A DNA stretch of 64,000 bases from Caulobacter vibrioides OR37 (GCF_000372645.1 NZ_APMP01000001.1:186001-250000); one strand, 5' to 3'. Positions 44,766-52,963 are shown, counted from the stretch's first letter. Numbers and translations are program-made. The notes: generated from the sequence alone by a model not told the origin.

Positions 44766-45507
44766 GATCCAAAATCTTCACGCCCGCGTCGAGGACAAGC
44801 CGATCCTGAAGGGCGTCACGCTGGACGTGCCGGCCGGCGAGGTCCACGCGATCATGGGCCCGAACGGCGCCGGCAAGTCGACCCTGTCCTACGTGCTGAC
44901 CGGCCGCGACGGCTATGAGGTCACGGAAGGGGCGGCGACGCTCAACGGCGAGGACCTGCTGGCGCTGGAGCCCAACGAGCGGGCGGCCAAGGGCCTGTTC
45001 CTGTCGTTCCAATATCCCCTGGAAATTCCGGGCGTTCCGGCCCTGACCTTCATCCGCACCGCGCTCAACGCCCAGCGCCGCGCGCGGGGCGAGGACGAGA
45101 TCGCCGCCCCGGCCTTCCTGAAGCTGGCCAAGGAGAAGGCCGCGGCGCTGAAGATCGACTTCGAGATGCTCAAGCGCGGCCTGAACGTCGGCTTCTCGGG
45201 CGGCGAGAAGAAGCGGATGGAAATCTTCCAGATGTCCATGCTTTCGCCGAAGTTCCTCATCCTCGACGAGACCGACAGCGGCCTGGATATCGACGCCCTG
45301 AAGATCGTCTCCGAAGGCGTCAACGCCCTGCGCTCGCCCGAGCGTGGGATGCTGGTCATCACCCACTATCAGCGCCTCTTGGACTACATCAAACCCGACA
45401 AGGTCCACGTGCTGGCCGCCGGCCGCATCGTCGCCTCGGGCGGTCCGGAGCTGGCCCTGCAGCTGGAAGCCGAGGGCTATGACCGCATCGTGGGGGCGGC
45501 GGCTTGA
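44758..45507 (+). CDS. sufC: ATPase subunit SufC of the Fe-S scaffold
   Basis: SufC is the ABC-type ATPase that drives conformational change in SufBCD. The 249-residue protein has Walker A GPNGAGKS, Q-loop FLSFQYPLEIPG, the signature NVGFSGGEKKRMEI, Walker B FLILDETDSGLDIDALK and the switch His in VITHYQRLLDYI. It is cytosolic with no membrane partner. ATG 44758 gives [19 protein letters not shown]; it is read 8 bases before the end of the unknown ORF, so the three are coupled. Confidence 0.96.
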   Translation: MLKIQNLHARVEDKPILKGVTLDVPAGEVHAIMGPNGAGKSTLSYVLTGRDGYEVTEGAATLNGEDLLALEPNERAAKGLFLSFQYPLEIPGVPALTFIRTALNAQRRARGEDEIAAPAFLKLAKEKAAALKIDFEMLKRGLNVGFSGGEKKRMEIFQMSMLSPKFLILDETDSGLDIDALKIVSEGVNALRSPERGMLVITHYQRLLDYIKPDKVHVLAAGRIVASGGPELALQLEAEGYDRIVGAAA

Positions 45508-46541
45508 CCCTTTCGACCGCCCTCAAGACCGGCGACCTCTCGGCGCTGCCGTCGCGGCGTGACGAGGACTGGCGCTGGACCGACCTGCGAGGTCTGCTGA
45601 AGGTCCTGCCGCCTGCGTCACCCCAAGGCCGAGCTTGGTTCTGGGAGAACCCGCTTTCCGGAACCCTCGACATGACAGGGGGTGTCGTCAACGGTCGCGG
45701 ACCCACGGATCTCGCTGTTGACGCAGGCGAAGAGCGCTTCGTCGGCTGGCGCTTCATGTCGGCGACGGATGCAACAGCGCATGGCGCCGAGCTTTGGGTC
45801 GACGTCGGCGAAGGCGCTAAGCTGACCTTGATCGAAAGCTACGAAGGACGCGGCACGGGCTACGTTTCGGACGTGGCGGTCAATATCCGTCTGGGCAAGG
45901 ACGCGATCGTCGAACGGATTATCTTCGCCGACGACGATGCGGACGCCATCTCGGTCGTCACCGCCGACGTCGCCCTGGCCCCCGGCGCCAAGTTCGCCCA
46001 GACCGTCCTGACCTCCGGCGCGCGCCGCCAGCGGATCGAGACCCGCGTCCGCCACCCCGGCGCACACGCCGAGGTTCGCCTGGACGGGGCCTATCTGCTG
46101 GACGCCCAGCGCCACGCCGACCTGACCAGCGTCGTCACGCACGGCGGCCTCGACGGCGTCACCAGCCAGCTGACCAAGGGCATGGTCACCGACCAGGCGC
46201 GCGGCGTCTTCCAGGGCCGGATCGTCGTCGAGAAGGGCGCCGACCAGACCGACGCGAGGATGGGCCATCACGCCCTGATCCTGTCGGACAAGGCCGAGAT
46301 CGACGCCAAGCCCGAGCTGCTGATCTTCGCCGACGACGTCTCCTGCGCCCACGGCAACACGATCGGCGCCCTGGACGACGAGGTGCTGTTCTATGCCGAG
46401 CAGCGCGGCATCCCCGAGGCCGAGGCCAAGGCCATGCTGACCGTGGCCTTTGTCTGCGAGGTGATCGAGCGCATTGGGCACGAGGGCGCGCGCGACGCCG
46501 CCGCCGCCTGGGTCGTCCGCAAGCTGGGGAGCGAGGCATGA
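45504..46541 (+). CDS. sufD: Fe-S scaffold subunit SufD
   Basis: A 345-residue partner of SufB and SufC. Conserved signs: LPSRRDEDWRWTDLRGLLK at the N-terminus, VNIRLGKDAIVERIIFADDDAD, FQGRIVVEKGADQTDARMGHHALILSDKAEIDAKPELLIFADDVSCAHGNTIG-type core in short blocks (KPELLIFADDV, SCAHGNTIGALDDEVLFYAEQRGI). It is shorter than E. coli SufD (about 420), mainly in the N-terminal half. It starts at TTG 45504, overlapping the sufC stop, and ends overlapping sufS by 4 bases (ATGA). An ATG further inside would cut conserved residues. Confidence 0.93.
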   Translation: MTLSTALKTGDLSALPSRRDEDWRWTDLRGLLKVLPPASPQGRAWFWENPLSGTLDMTGGVVNGRGPTDLAVDAGEERFVGWRFMSATDATAHGAELWVDVGEGAKLTLIESYEGRGTGYVSDVAVNIRLGKDAIVERIIFADDDADAISVVTADVALAPGAKFAQTVLTSGARRQRIETRVRHPGAHAEVRLDGAYLLDAQRHADLTSVVTHGGLDGVTSQLTKGMVTDQARGVFQGRIVVEKGADQTDARMGHHALILSDKAEIDAKPELLIFADDVSCAHGNTIGALDDEVLFYAEQRGIPEAEAKAMLTVAFVCEVIERIGHEGARDAAAAWVVRKLGSEA

Positions 46542-47806
46542 CCAGCGCCGCGCTGACACCCCCATCCCCGACCCCTTCCCCGCAAGGGGGAAGGGGCTTG
46601 GACGTCGCGGCGATCCGCGCCCAGTTCCCAATCCTGGCGCGGGAAGTCCACGGCAAGCCGTTGATCTACCTTGACAGCGCCGCCAGCGCCCAGAAGCCGG
46701 ACGCGGTGCTGGACGCGATGATGGGCCTGGCGCGGACCTCCTACGCCAACGTCCATCGCGGCCTGCACACGCTGGCCAACGAAACGACCGAAGCCTATGA
46801 AAAGGCCCGGGAAACCGTGGCGCGCTTCATCAACGCCGACCGCGACGAGGTGGTCTGGACCAAGAGTGCGACGGAAGCGGTGAATCTGGTCGCGTCCTCG
46901 TTTGGCCTCAGCCTGAGCGCTGGCGACGAGATCGTGCTCTCGGAGATGGAGCACCACGCCAACATCGTGCCATGGCACTTCCTGCGCGAGCGCAAGGGCG
47001 TCGTTCTGAAGTTTATCCCGGTGCTGGATGACGGGCGCCTGGACATGGAGGCCTATAAGGGCCTGCTGTCCGACAAGACCAAGATGGTCGCCGTCACCCA
47101 CATGTCGAACGTGCTGGGCACGGTCAACGAGGTGGCCGAGATCGTTCGCCTGGCCCACGCGGCCGGCGCGCCGGTGCTGCTGGACGGCTGCCAGGGCGTG
47201 GTTCACGCCAAGGTCGACGTCAAAGCCCTGGACGTCGATTTCTACGTCTTCTCCGGCCACAAGCTGTACGGCCCGACCGGCATCGGCGTGCTCTATGGCA
47301 AGGCCGAGCGCCTGGCGGCCCTGCCGCCGTACCAGGGCGGCGGCGAGATGATCGGCTCGGTTTCGCTCGACAAGATCACCTATGCCGACCCGCCGCACCG
47401 CTTCGAGGCCGGCACGCCCGCGATCCTCGAGGCCGTCGGCCTGGGCGCGGCGATCGAGTGGCTGAACGGCTTGGACCGCGACGCGATCTTCGCCCACGAG
47501 CACGCCCTCTACGAACGCGTCGCCAAGCGGCTGCGCGGCGTCAATGGCGTGCGGATCCTCGGCGAGGCGCCCGGCAAGGGCGCGGTGCTGTCCTTCACGG
47601 TCGAGGGCGCCCACGCCCACGACATCGCCCAGGTGCTGGACCGCTACGGCGTCGCCGTGCGCGCCGGGACCCACTGCGCCGAGCCCCTGATGCGCCGTTT
47701 CGGCGTGACGTCGAGCGCCCGCGCCTCGTTCGCCCTATATAACACCGAGGCAGAGGCCGACGCGTTCGTCGACGCGCTGGCCAAGGCCCGCAGTTTCTTC
47801 AGTTGA
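46538..47806 (+). CDS. sufS: Cysteine desulfurase, group II (SufS)
   Basis: SufS supplies sulfur to SufBCD, usually with a SufE-type partner. The 422-residue PLP enzyme has YLDSAASAQKPDAVLDA, SYANVHRGLHTLANETTEAYE, WTKSATEAVNLVA, SEMEHHANIVPWH, the PLP-Lys in FSGHKLYGPTGIGVL and the reactive Cys in RAGTHCAEPLM, as in group II enzymes. Residues 8-20 (PPSPTPSPQGGRG) are not typical of the family. They are encoded by a palindromic repeat that carries the frame through, so this copy has a foreign N-terminal extension of about 20 residues before the conserved start (LDVAAIRAQFPIL). Confidence 0.95.
   Translation: MTSAALTPPSPTPSPQGGRGLDVAAIRAQFPILAREVHGKPLIYLDSAASAQKPDAVLDAMMGLARTSYANVHRGLHTLANETTEAYEKARETVARFINADRDEVVWTKSATEAVNLVASSFGLSLSAGDEIVLSEMEHHANIVPWHFLRERKGVVLKFIPVLDDGRLDMEAYKGLLSDKTKMVAVTHMSNVLGTVNEVAEIVRLAHAAGAPVLLDGCQGVVHAKVDVKALDVDFYVFSGHKLYGPTGIGVLYGKAERLAALPPYQGGGEMIGSVSLDKITYADPPHRFEAGTPAILEAVGLGAAIEWLNGLDRDAIFAHEHALYERVAKRLRGVNGVRILGEAPGKGAVLSFTVEGAHAHDIAQVLDRYGVAVRAGTHCAEPLMRRFGVTSSARASFALYNTEAEADAFVDALAKARSFFS
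46561..46596. repeat. Palindromic repeat inside the sufS coding sequence
   Basis: CCCCTTCCCC (46572-46581) pairs perfectly with GGGGAAGGGG (46587-46596) around GCAAG, preceded by CCCATCCCCGA. This has the look of the short C-rich/G-rich intergenic palindromes of Caulobacter, but here it is in frame within the start of sufS and is translated as PSPTPSPQGGRG. Confidence 0.75.
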
Positions 47807-47814
47807 GCCGCTTC

Positions 47815-48174
47815 ATGACCGACGCCGCCGCCGCTCCCGAACCCGCTTCGGCCCTCTCGCAAGACGAGCTGAACCGGCTGACCGACCAGCTGATCGAGAA
47901 GCTGAAGACGGTCTATGACCCGGAAATCCCGGTCGACATCTATGAGCTGGGCTTGATCTACAAGGTCGACGTCTCGGACGACAGGGACGTGGCCATCGAG
48001 ATGACCCTGACCGCTCCGGGCTGCCCGGTGGCCGGCGAGATGCCCGGCTGGGTCAAGGACGCCGTCATGGAGATCCCGGGCCTGAAGTCCTGCGCGGTCG
48101 ACCTCGTCTTCGATCCGCCGTGGGACGCCTCGCGCATGAGCGACGAGGCCAAGCTGCAGTTGAATATGTTCTGA
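47815..48174 (+). CDS. sufT: DUF59 / MIP18-family Fe-S assembly protein (SufT-like)
   Basis: A 119-residue protein of the MIP18/DUF59 family, which helps mature Fe-S proteins. It shows KLKTVYDPEIPVDIYELGLIYKVDV, EMTLTAPGCPVAGEMPGWVK with the conserved Cys, and VDLVFDPPWDASRMSDEAKLQL. The N-terminus (about 1-20) is Ala-rich and not conserved. ATG 47815 is preferred; a TTG four codons earlier overlaps the sufS stop. Its place directly after sufS is usual in Alphaproteobacteria. Confidence 0.93.
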   Translation: MTDAAAAPEPASALSQDELNRLTDQLIEKLKTVYDPEIPVDIYELGLIYKVDVSDDRDVAIEMTLTAPGCPVAGEMPGWVKDAVMEIPGLKSCAVDLVFDPPWDASRMSDEAKLQLNMF

Positions 48175-48188
48175 TCGGTTCAAACGCC

Positions 48189-48581
48189 ATGGAAGCCGCC
48201 GTCTCGCCCCGTCCCCGCCGCCCGCGCCCCAAGGTCGTCACCCTGACCGACGCCGCGGCCGCGCGCGTGAAGGAGATCATGGCCAAGGCCGACAAGCCCT
48301 ATGTCGGCCTGCGCGTGGGCGTGAAGAACGGCGGATGCGCCGGCCAGGAGTACGTGTTCGAATACGCTGAGGAGAAGGGGCCGATCGACGAGGTCGTCGA
48401 GGACAAGGGCGTCATCATCCTGATCGAGCCGAAGGCCGTGCTCTTTTTGATCGGCACCGAGATCGACTACGAGGTGACTAAGCTGTCCTCGAAGTTCGTG
48501 TTCCATAATCCCAACGAGACCGACGCCTGCGGTTGCGGCGAGAGCGTGACGATTCAGCCGGCGGCCGAGGTTCAGGACTGA
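48189..48581 (+). CDS. sufA: A-type Fe-S carrier (SufA/IscA family)
   Basis: A 130-residue HesB/IscA-like carrier that binds Fe or Fe-S and passes clusters to targets. The three ligand Cys are visible: one in KNGGCAGQEYVFE (about residue 53) and two in DACGCGESVTI (about 115 and 117). LTDAAAARVKEIMA opens the domain. The first 15 residues (MEAAVSPRPRRPRPK) are a basic tail not found in short IscA. ATG 48189 follows 14 bases after the previous stop. Its own stop overlaps the next ATG by one base (TGATG). Confidence 0.95.
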   Translation: MEAAVSPRPRRPRPKVVTLTDAAAARVKEIMAKADKPYVGLRVGVKNGGCAGQEYVFEYAEEKGPIDEVVEDKGVIILIEPKAVLFLIGTEIDYEVTKLSSKFVFHNPNETDACGCGESVTIQPAAEVQD

Positions 48582-48781
48582 TGTTGGCCAGAACCCCCGC
48601 CTGCGTCGAATGCGGTCTGCCGTGGGGCGCGCCGAGCTTCAAGCACGAGGACGAGGCGCCGCTCTATTGGTCGGATACCGGCCTGCTGTGCTCCTCGACC
48701 TGCGCCCAGACCCACTTCGGCAAGCGGAGGGTCGAGGGGACATTCGTGGCGATCCCGGCGGAGTGTCCGGTCGAGGTTTGA
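48581..48781 (+). CDS. Small Cys-rich (zinc-ribbon-like) protein at the end of the suf operon
   Basis: A 66-residue protein, coupled to sufA by TGATG. It contains CVEC at residues 8-11 (ACVECGLPWGAPSF), a Cys around 37 and 41 (GLLCSSTCAQTHF), and one more Cys near the C-terminus (AECPVEV). A C-x2-C plus C-x3-C pattern could bind zinc or an Fe-S cluster. I do not recognise the family. Being last in an operon of Fe-S assembly genes suggests a role with metal or as a client or small carrier; this is inference. Confidence 0.75.
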   Translation: MLARTPACVECGLPWGAPSFKHEDEAPLYWSDTGLLCSSTCAQTHFGKRRVEGTFVAIPAECPVEV

Positions 48782-48800
48782 GCCGGGCGAAACCTTCTCC

Positions 48801-49601
48801 CTAGGGGATAGGCTTCGCTGTAACGACCTTCGTTTCTATCGGCACGTTCTTCCGCCCATCCCATTCCACAAGCACTGACTCCCGCGCGGGCGCGCCGCGC
48901 GCCTCCGCGATCAGTTCGTTGGTGCGTGTCTCGACCACCCGCTCCAGCTCCGCCATGAAGACGTCCTTCTCCAGTCCCAAGGGCAGGGGCGGCAGGAGCT
49001 CGACGGTGGCCACGCCGGGAGTCTTTTGCTTTTCCGTTTGCCGCCAGAAGCACCCCAGGTTCGTCGCGACCGGCACCACCGGCAGGCAGAAGTCCTTGCT
49101 CATGTGATAGACGCCCGTCCGGTAGCGGAACCGCTCGCCGGGCGCGGCCAGGTGGCCTTCGGGATAGATCAGGATGCGCCGACCCTCGGCCGCGACCTGG
49201 GCCGCGCTCTTGGACAGGGCTTCGCGCGCTTCGGGACCGCCGCAGCTGTCGACGACGATGGCGCCGAACTTCTTCAGGATCGCGCCGACCAGCGGGAATT
49301 TCTCCAGGTGGTCGCCGGTGACGAAAGAGAGGTTGTCCACGTGAGCGAACATCACGAAGCCGTCGCCCCAGCTATGATGCTTGGCGGCGATGATGCACGG
49401 GCCGGCGGGTAGGTTCTCCTGGCCCTTCAGCTGGACCTCCACGCCCGCGAGGCGATCTAGCGCCCAGAGCATCCGGCGACTGTAGAGCCGCAGCGCGAAG
49501 GTCACCGCATCGCGTCCCGGCGCCAGCGCGGCGAGGGCGGCCGACAGGCCGTAGAAGATCGACAGGACCCAGTAGTAGGCGTTGAAAAGCGCGCTGCGCA
49601 T
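48801..49601 (-). CDS. 1-acylglycerol-3-phosphate acyltransferase (PlsC family)
   Basis: A 266-residue integral-membrane acyltransferase. The N-terminal hydrophobic region (about 5-33, YYWVLSIFYGLSAALAALA) anchors it. HX4D reads KHHSWGDG, and the glycerol-phosphate site reads YPEGHL (usually PEGTR). Acceptors are lysophosphatidic acid or similar. Unlike the lexA-side gene this is the full-size PlsC type. ATG 49601 starts at MRSALFNAYYW. It is 11 bases downstream of the TetR gene on the same strand, so that regulator may control it. Confidence 0.9.
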   Translation of the reverse strand: MRSALFNAYYWVLSIFYGLSAALAALAPGRDAVTFALRLYSRRMLWALDRLAGVEVQLKGQENLPAGPCIIAAKHHSWGDGFVMFAHVDNLSFVTGDHLEKFPLVGAILKKFGAIVVDSCGGPEAREALSKSAAQVAAEGRRILIYPEGHLAAPGERFRYRTGVYHMSKDFCLPVVPVATNLGCFWRQTEKQKTPGVATVELLPPLPLGLEKDVFMAELERVVETRTNELIAEARGAPARESVLVEWDGRKNVPIETKVVTAKPIP

Positions 49602-49612
49602 TGTGTTCGATC

Positions 49613-50173
49613 CTAGCGAGCGAAGAGCACGGCCTGGACGGCCGCCGTCATGAGTGAAGCGTGAGCCGAGAGGGCGTCGTCGCCCAGGCGGCCATAAGCT
49701 TTGTTTTGGGCGGTCTGGGTGATCACGCCGATCGCCATGGCGGCCAGCACGCGCGGGTCGCCCGGCGGCAGCTCGGCATTGATCATGGCGCGCTTGATCA
49801 CGTTTTCGACCAAGGTGACCGGGTCGCGACCATCCTCCTGATAGTAGGGGAGGAAGTGGTTCAGCTGCAAAAGGTGGAACGAGAACAGCAGCCAGTCCTC
49901 GTCGGCTACCGCGCAATAGGCCTTCACCAGCGCCATGGCCTTGGCCTTGATCCCATCGACGGCGGCGGCTTCGTCCTCGATCAGTCGCGAGAGCCGCCGA
50001 TGGCAGTCCATGAACAGGCCGACCGCCAGCGCGTCCTTGCTCTTCCAGTGGCGATAGATCGCGCCTTCCGAGACCCCGGCGCGGGCGGCGATCGCCTTGG
50101 TCGTGGTCGCGTCGACGCCGTCGGCGACGAAGGCTTCGAGGGCGGCGCGTTCGATGCGGGGCTTGGCGCTCAT
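49613..50173 (-). CDS. TetR/AcrR-family transcriptional regulator
   Basis: A 186-residue regulator. The N-terminal helix-turn-helix is clear: RAALEAFVADGVDATTTKAIAARAGVSEGAIYRHWKSKDALAVGLF. The C-terminal helical domain (about 60-186) should bind a small, possibly acyl, ligand, and it precedes an acyltransferase gene. A near-perfect palindrome lies 29 bases upstream of its start, between it and the divergent glycosyltransferase gene. It probably represses both directions. Confidence 0.92.
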   Translation of the reverse strand: MSAKPRIERAALEAFVADGVDATTTKAIAARAGVSEGAIYRHWKSKDALAVGLFMDCHRRLSRLIEDEAAAVDGIKAKAMALVKAYCAVADEDWLLFSFHLLQLNHFLPYYQEDGRDPVTLVENVIKRAMINAELPPGDPRVLAAMAIGVITQTAQNKAYGRLGDDALSAHASLMTAAVQAVLFAR

Positions 50174-50201
50174 GAGACAAGCATCGCGCCGTGCCCTTGA
50201 A

Positions 50202-50225
50202 ATGCAAGTGAGTAATCACTTACAT
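50202..50225. promoter_or_regulatory. Palindromic operator between the TetR and GT9 genes
   Basis: ATGCAAGTGA (50202-50211) and TCACTTACAT (50216-50225) are inverted, with one mismatch, around GTAA. The inner core AAGTGA-GTAA-TCACTT is perfect. Shape, spacing and the divergent gene layout fit a TetR-family operator. Confidence 0.8.
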
Positions 50226-50273
50226 TTCCGTGATCGACATTGACCCGGCGCGGCCGGGCGGCGACACACGGCC

Positions 50274-51245
50274 ATGGTCCAGACGGTTTTGATCTATTCG
50301 ATGGGCGAGGTGATCGGCGACGGCCTGATCAAGCTGCCCTTCATCGCTGGTCTGCGGGCGGCGTTCCCCGATGCGCGGATCACTTGGTGCGCCGCCAAGG
50401 GCGACACCGTCTACACGGGGCCGCTGAAGACCGTGGTCCAGGGCTATATCGACGAGGTGATCTTGGAGGGCGCGAACGGCGCCAGCGTGCTCGACAGCCT
50501 GCCTTGGTCCAGGCCGTTTGGCGGTCGTAAGTTCGACCTCGTCATCGACACCCAGGAGAACCTGCGGCGCGGCGGCGTCGCCCGGCGCGGCGCGGCGGGG
50601 CGTTTCGTATCGGCGGCGCGGCAGGCGCGGAGCCAAGATTGGCCCGTGGCGGTGACTGACCGCCTGGCGCGACTGCTGACGCTGGCCACGGACGGGCAGG
50701 GCGCGCCGAGGCCCCTGGCGCTGACCCATCCCGACGCCCTGAAGGCCGCCGAGATCCTGCTGCCGGCCGGTCAGACCTATGTCGGCCTCGCGCCCGGCGC
50801 GGGCGGCCAGGACAAGCGCTGGCCGCTTGAGAACTATCTCGACCTGGCGCGTCGGATCGTCGCCCAGGGCTGGACGCCAGTGTTCTTCTTCGGCCCCGAC
50901 GAGGCCGAGGACGCGGCGATCGCCGCGCGCGAGATCCCGCGGGCGGTGCAGCCCGAACGCAATCGGACGGACGGCCTGCCGGTTAAGGGGCCGCTACTGG
51001 TCATCGCCCTGGCCGGACGTCTCGCGGCGGGCGTCGCCAATGACGCCGGCCCTGGCCACATGCTGGCCGCCGGCGGCGCGCCCTTGCTCTCCTTGCAACA
51101 GGACCGCCGCAAAGCCGTGAAGTTCCGTCCCGCCGCCGAGCGGCTTGAGATGCTGATCGCGGAGGACTACGGAAGCGGCATGGGCGCCTTGCCGACCAAC
51201 GCGGTCTGGGCGGCCGTCGAAAAGTTGGTGTCCGGAGCGTCCTGA
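50274..51245 (+). CDS. Glycosyltransferase family 9 (heptosyltransferase-like)
   Basis: A 323-residue GT-B glycosyltransferase of the heptosyltransferase family, which builds lipopolysaccharide core sugars. It shows GEVIGDGLIKLPFIAGLRAAFPDARITW, VIDTQENLRR, GLAPGAGGQDKRWPLENYLDLARR and the donor-site region VANDAGPGHMLAAGGAP (the ADP-heptose family has a 'D.GPMHLA' block here). The acceptor is unknown. The next two genes follow with zero and one-base gaps, and the operator upstream suggests TetR control. Confidence 0.9.
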   Translation: MVQTVLIYSMGEVIGDGLIKLPFIAGLRAAFPDARITWCAAKGDTVYTGPLKTVVQGYIDEVILEGANGASVLDSLPWSRPFGGRKFDLVIDTQENLRRGGVARRGAAGRFVSAARQARSQDWPVAVTDRLARLLTLATDGQGAPRPLALTHPDALKAAEILLPAGQTYVGLAPGAGGQDKRWPLENYLDLARRIVAQGWTPVFFFGPDEAEDAAIAAREIPRAVQPERNRTDGLPVKGPLLVIALAGRLAAGVANDAGPGHMLAAGGAPLLSLQQDRRKAVKFRPAAERLEMLIAEDYGSGMGALPTNAVWAAVEKLVSGAS

Positions 51246-51650
51246 ATGTCCATCCTCGCGCCGATCTCGGCGGGCGAACTGGTCGACAAAATCACCATCC
51301 TGCGGGTGAAGGCCGAGCGGATCGGCGATGCGGCCAAGGAAGCTAATGTCCGCAAGGAGCTGGCCCTGCTGGAGGCCACCGCGCGCGAACATCTGCCCGA
51401 TACCGCGGAGATCGCGCGCTTGACCGACGAACTGACCGACGTCAACGCCGCGCTCTGGGACATCGAGGACGGCAAGCGCGACTGCGAGCGCCGCCAAGAC
51501 TTCGGCCCGGACTTCGTGGCCCTGGCGCGCCGCGTCTACATCGACAACGACAAGCGCGCGGCGATCAAGCGCGCGATCAATGAGGCCGCCGGCTCCGAGA
51601 TCGTCGAGGAGAAGAGCTACAAGCCGTATCTCCAGGCGTCGAAAGACTGA
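51246..51650 (+). CDS. DUF6165-family protein
   Basis: A 134-residue, mostly helical protein. It matches DUF6165 in layout: SAGELVDKITILRVKAERI, KEANVRKELALLEA, LTDELTDVNAALWDIEDGKRDCERRQDFGPDFVALARRVYIDNDKRA, ending SEIVEEKSYKPY. DUF6165 proteins are commonly encoded beside surface-polysaccharide glycosyltransferases, as here, with no known activity. The start directly follows the stop of the GT9 gene. Confidence 0.88.
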   Translation: MSILAPISAGELVDKITILRVKAERIGDAAKEANVRKELALLEATAREHLPDTAEIARLTDELTDVNAALWDIEDGKRDCERRQDFGPDFVALARRVYIDNDKRAAIKRAINEAAGSEIVEEKSYKPYLQASKD

Positions 51651-52054
51651 TGCAAGTCGTTCGCGGCGCTCGGGAAATGGTCGCCGGCATGACGCCCGAG
51701 CTTAAGAACGGAGTCTATGTCTTCTGCGCCGCCGGTGATCGGGATTGGTGGGCTTTGGAGCCGTTGGCGATGTTTCGCGAAGCCGAGGGTGTCAGCCTGA
51801 TCCTGGAAGCCGAAGCGGCGAGGTCAGCGGGCTTCTCCGTCGACGCGCCGATGGCGATGATCACCCTGAACGTCTATTCCGCCCTCGACGGCGTCGGCCT
51901 GACCGCCGCCGTGGCGACGGCGCTGGCCGAGGCCGGGATCGCCTGCAACATGGTCGCGGCGCTGAACCACGACCATGTCTTCGTGCCGGCCGAGCGCGCG
52001 GCTGAGGCCCTGGCGGCGCTTAGGGCCTTGCAGGTTTCGGCTACCGCCCCTTGA
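51650..52054 (+). CDS. ACT-domain protein (DUF2241-like)
   Basis: A 134-residue protein that starts at ATG 51650, sharing one base with the previous stop. GVYVFCAAGD precedes FREAEGVSLILEAEAARSAG, and the C-terminal half (about 65-130, MAMITLNVYSALDGVGLTAAVATALAEAGIACNMVAAL) is an ACT-like fold with the N-H-D-H-V-F-V block (LNHDHVFVP). Such proteins likely bind amino acids. It ends 14 bases inside the converging enoyl-CoA hydratase gene. Confidence 0.85.
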   Translation: MQVVRGAREMVAGMTPELKNGVYVFCAAGDRDWWALEPLAMFREAEGVSLILEAEAARSAGFSVDAPMAMITLNVYSALDGVGLTAAVATALAEAGIACNMVAALNHDHVFVPAERAAEALAALRALQVSATAP

Positions 52055-52856
52055 ACGCCGCCGCGCGCTTCTGCAGGAAGGCGGTGACGCCTTCGAGGAA
52101 GTCCTCGGTCTTGCCGGCGAACTTCTGAGCCTTGCGTTCGGCGTGCAGCTGGCCGGTCCAGTCGGCGTCCAGGCTGTCCCACACGAGCTTGCGGATCGCG
52201 CCTAGCGCCGCCGGGCCCCGCGCCAGCTCCTGGGCGATCGCCGTCGCCGCGCCGATCAGCTCTTCGTCGGGAACGCAGCGATTAACGAGGCCCCATTGCA
52301 GAGCGGTGGCGGCGGGAATCTTGTCGCCCAACAGCATCATTTCCATAGCGCGCGCCTTGCCGATCAGGCGCGGCAGCAGATAGGTCGAGCCGCCGTCGGG
52401 AACGAGGCCGATGCGGCGGAAGGCCTGCAAGAAATAGGCGCTCTCGGCCGCCACGATCATGTCGCCCATTAGGGCGATCGAGCAGCCGACGCCGGCCGCC
52501 GGACCGTTCACCGCCGTCACGATCGGCAACGGGAAGTCCCGCAACAGCGTCATCAGCGGATTATAGGTGTTCTCCAGCGCCGAGCCGGCGTCTGGCTTGC
52601 CGTCGACGTCCAGTTCGCGGCCGGCCGCGCCGCCGCCCGACAGGTTCGCGCCGGAGCAGAAGCCGCGGCCCTCGCCGGTCAGGATGACGGCGCGCGCCTC
52701 GACCTTGCCGGCGGCGATCGACGAGAAGGCATGGATCAGCTCGCGAGCGATCTCCAGGCTGGCGGCGTTCAGCGTCGCCGGATCGGCGAGGGTGACCGTG
52801 GCGACGCCGCCTTCGGTCGAGACGCGGATCTTTTGATAGTCCCCATGGGCGGTCAT
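52041..52856 (-). CDS. Enoyl-CoA hydratase/isomerase family protein
   Basis: A 271-residue crotonase. ILTGEGRGFCSGANLSG forms the oxyanion loop; VTAVNGPAAGVGCSIALMGDMIVA gives the second; FRRIGLVPDGGSTYLLPRLIG carries the region where hydratases keep a second catalytic acid. Here the residue is Asp in VPDGGST rather than a Glu, which suits PaaG-like isomerases. The C-terminal helix closes the trimer. The substrate is not known; the size and GLVPDGG block favour a ring or 2,3-enoyl CoA substrate such as in phenylacetate breakdown. Confidence 0.88.
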   Translation of the reverse strand: MTAHGDYQKIRVSTEGGVATVTLADPATLNAASLEIARELIHAFSSIAAGKVEARAVILTGEGRGFCSGANLSGGGAAGRELDVDGKPDAGSALENTYNPLMTLLRDFPLPIVTAVNGPAAGVGCSIALMGDMIVAAESAYFLQAFRRIGLVPDGGSTYLLPRLIGKARAMEMMLLGDKIPAATALQWGLVNRCVPDEELIGAATAIAQELARGPAALGAIRKLVWDSLDADWTGQLHAERKAQKFAGKTEDFLEGVTAFLQKRAAAFKGR

Positions 52857-52929
52857 GACGCGGGCTCCCTAAGTTCTTTGGGGAGACTCTAGGCGCCTTT
52901 GCCGCTTGGGAAGGCTAGCGGAATCTTCA

Positions 52930-52963
52930 AAAGCAAACGCCGCCGATCCTTCGATCGACGGCG
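52930..52963 (-). terminator. Rho-independent terminator after dgcB
   Basis: The stem CGCCGCCGATC (52938-52948) with GATCGACGGCG (52953-52963) has one mismatch and a 4-base loop. In the dgcB direction it is followed by TTTGCTTTT. It lies 26 bases after the dgcB stop. Confidence 0.85.
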
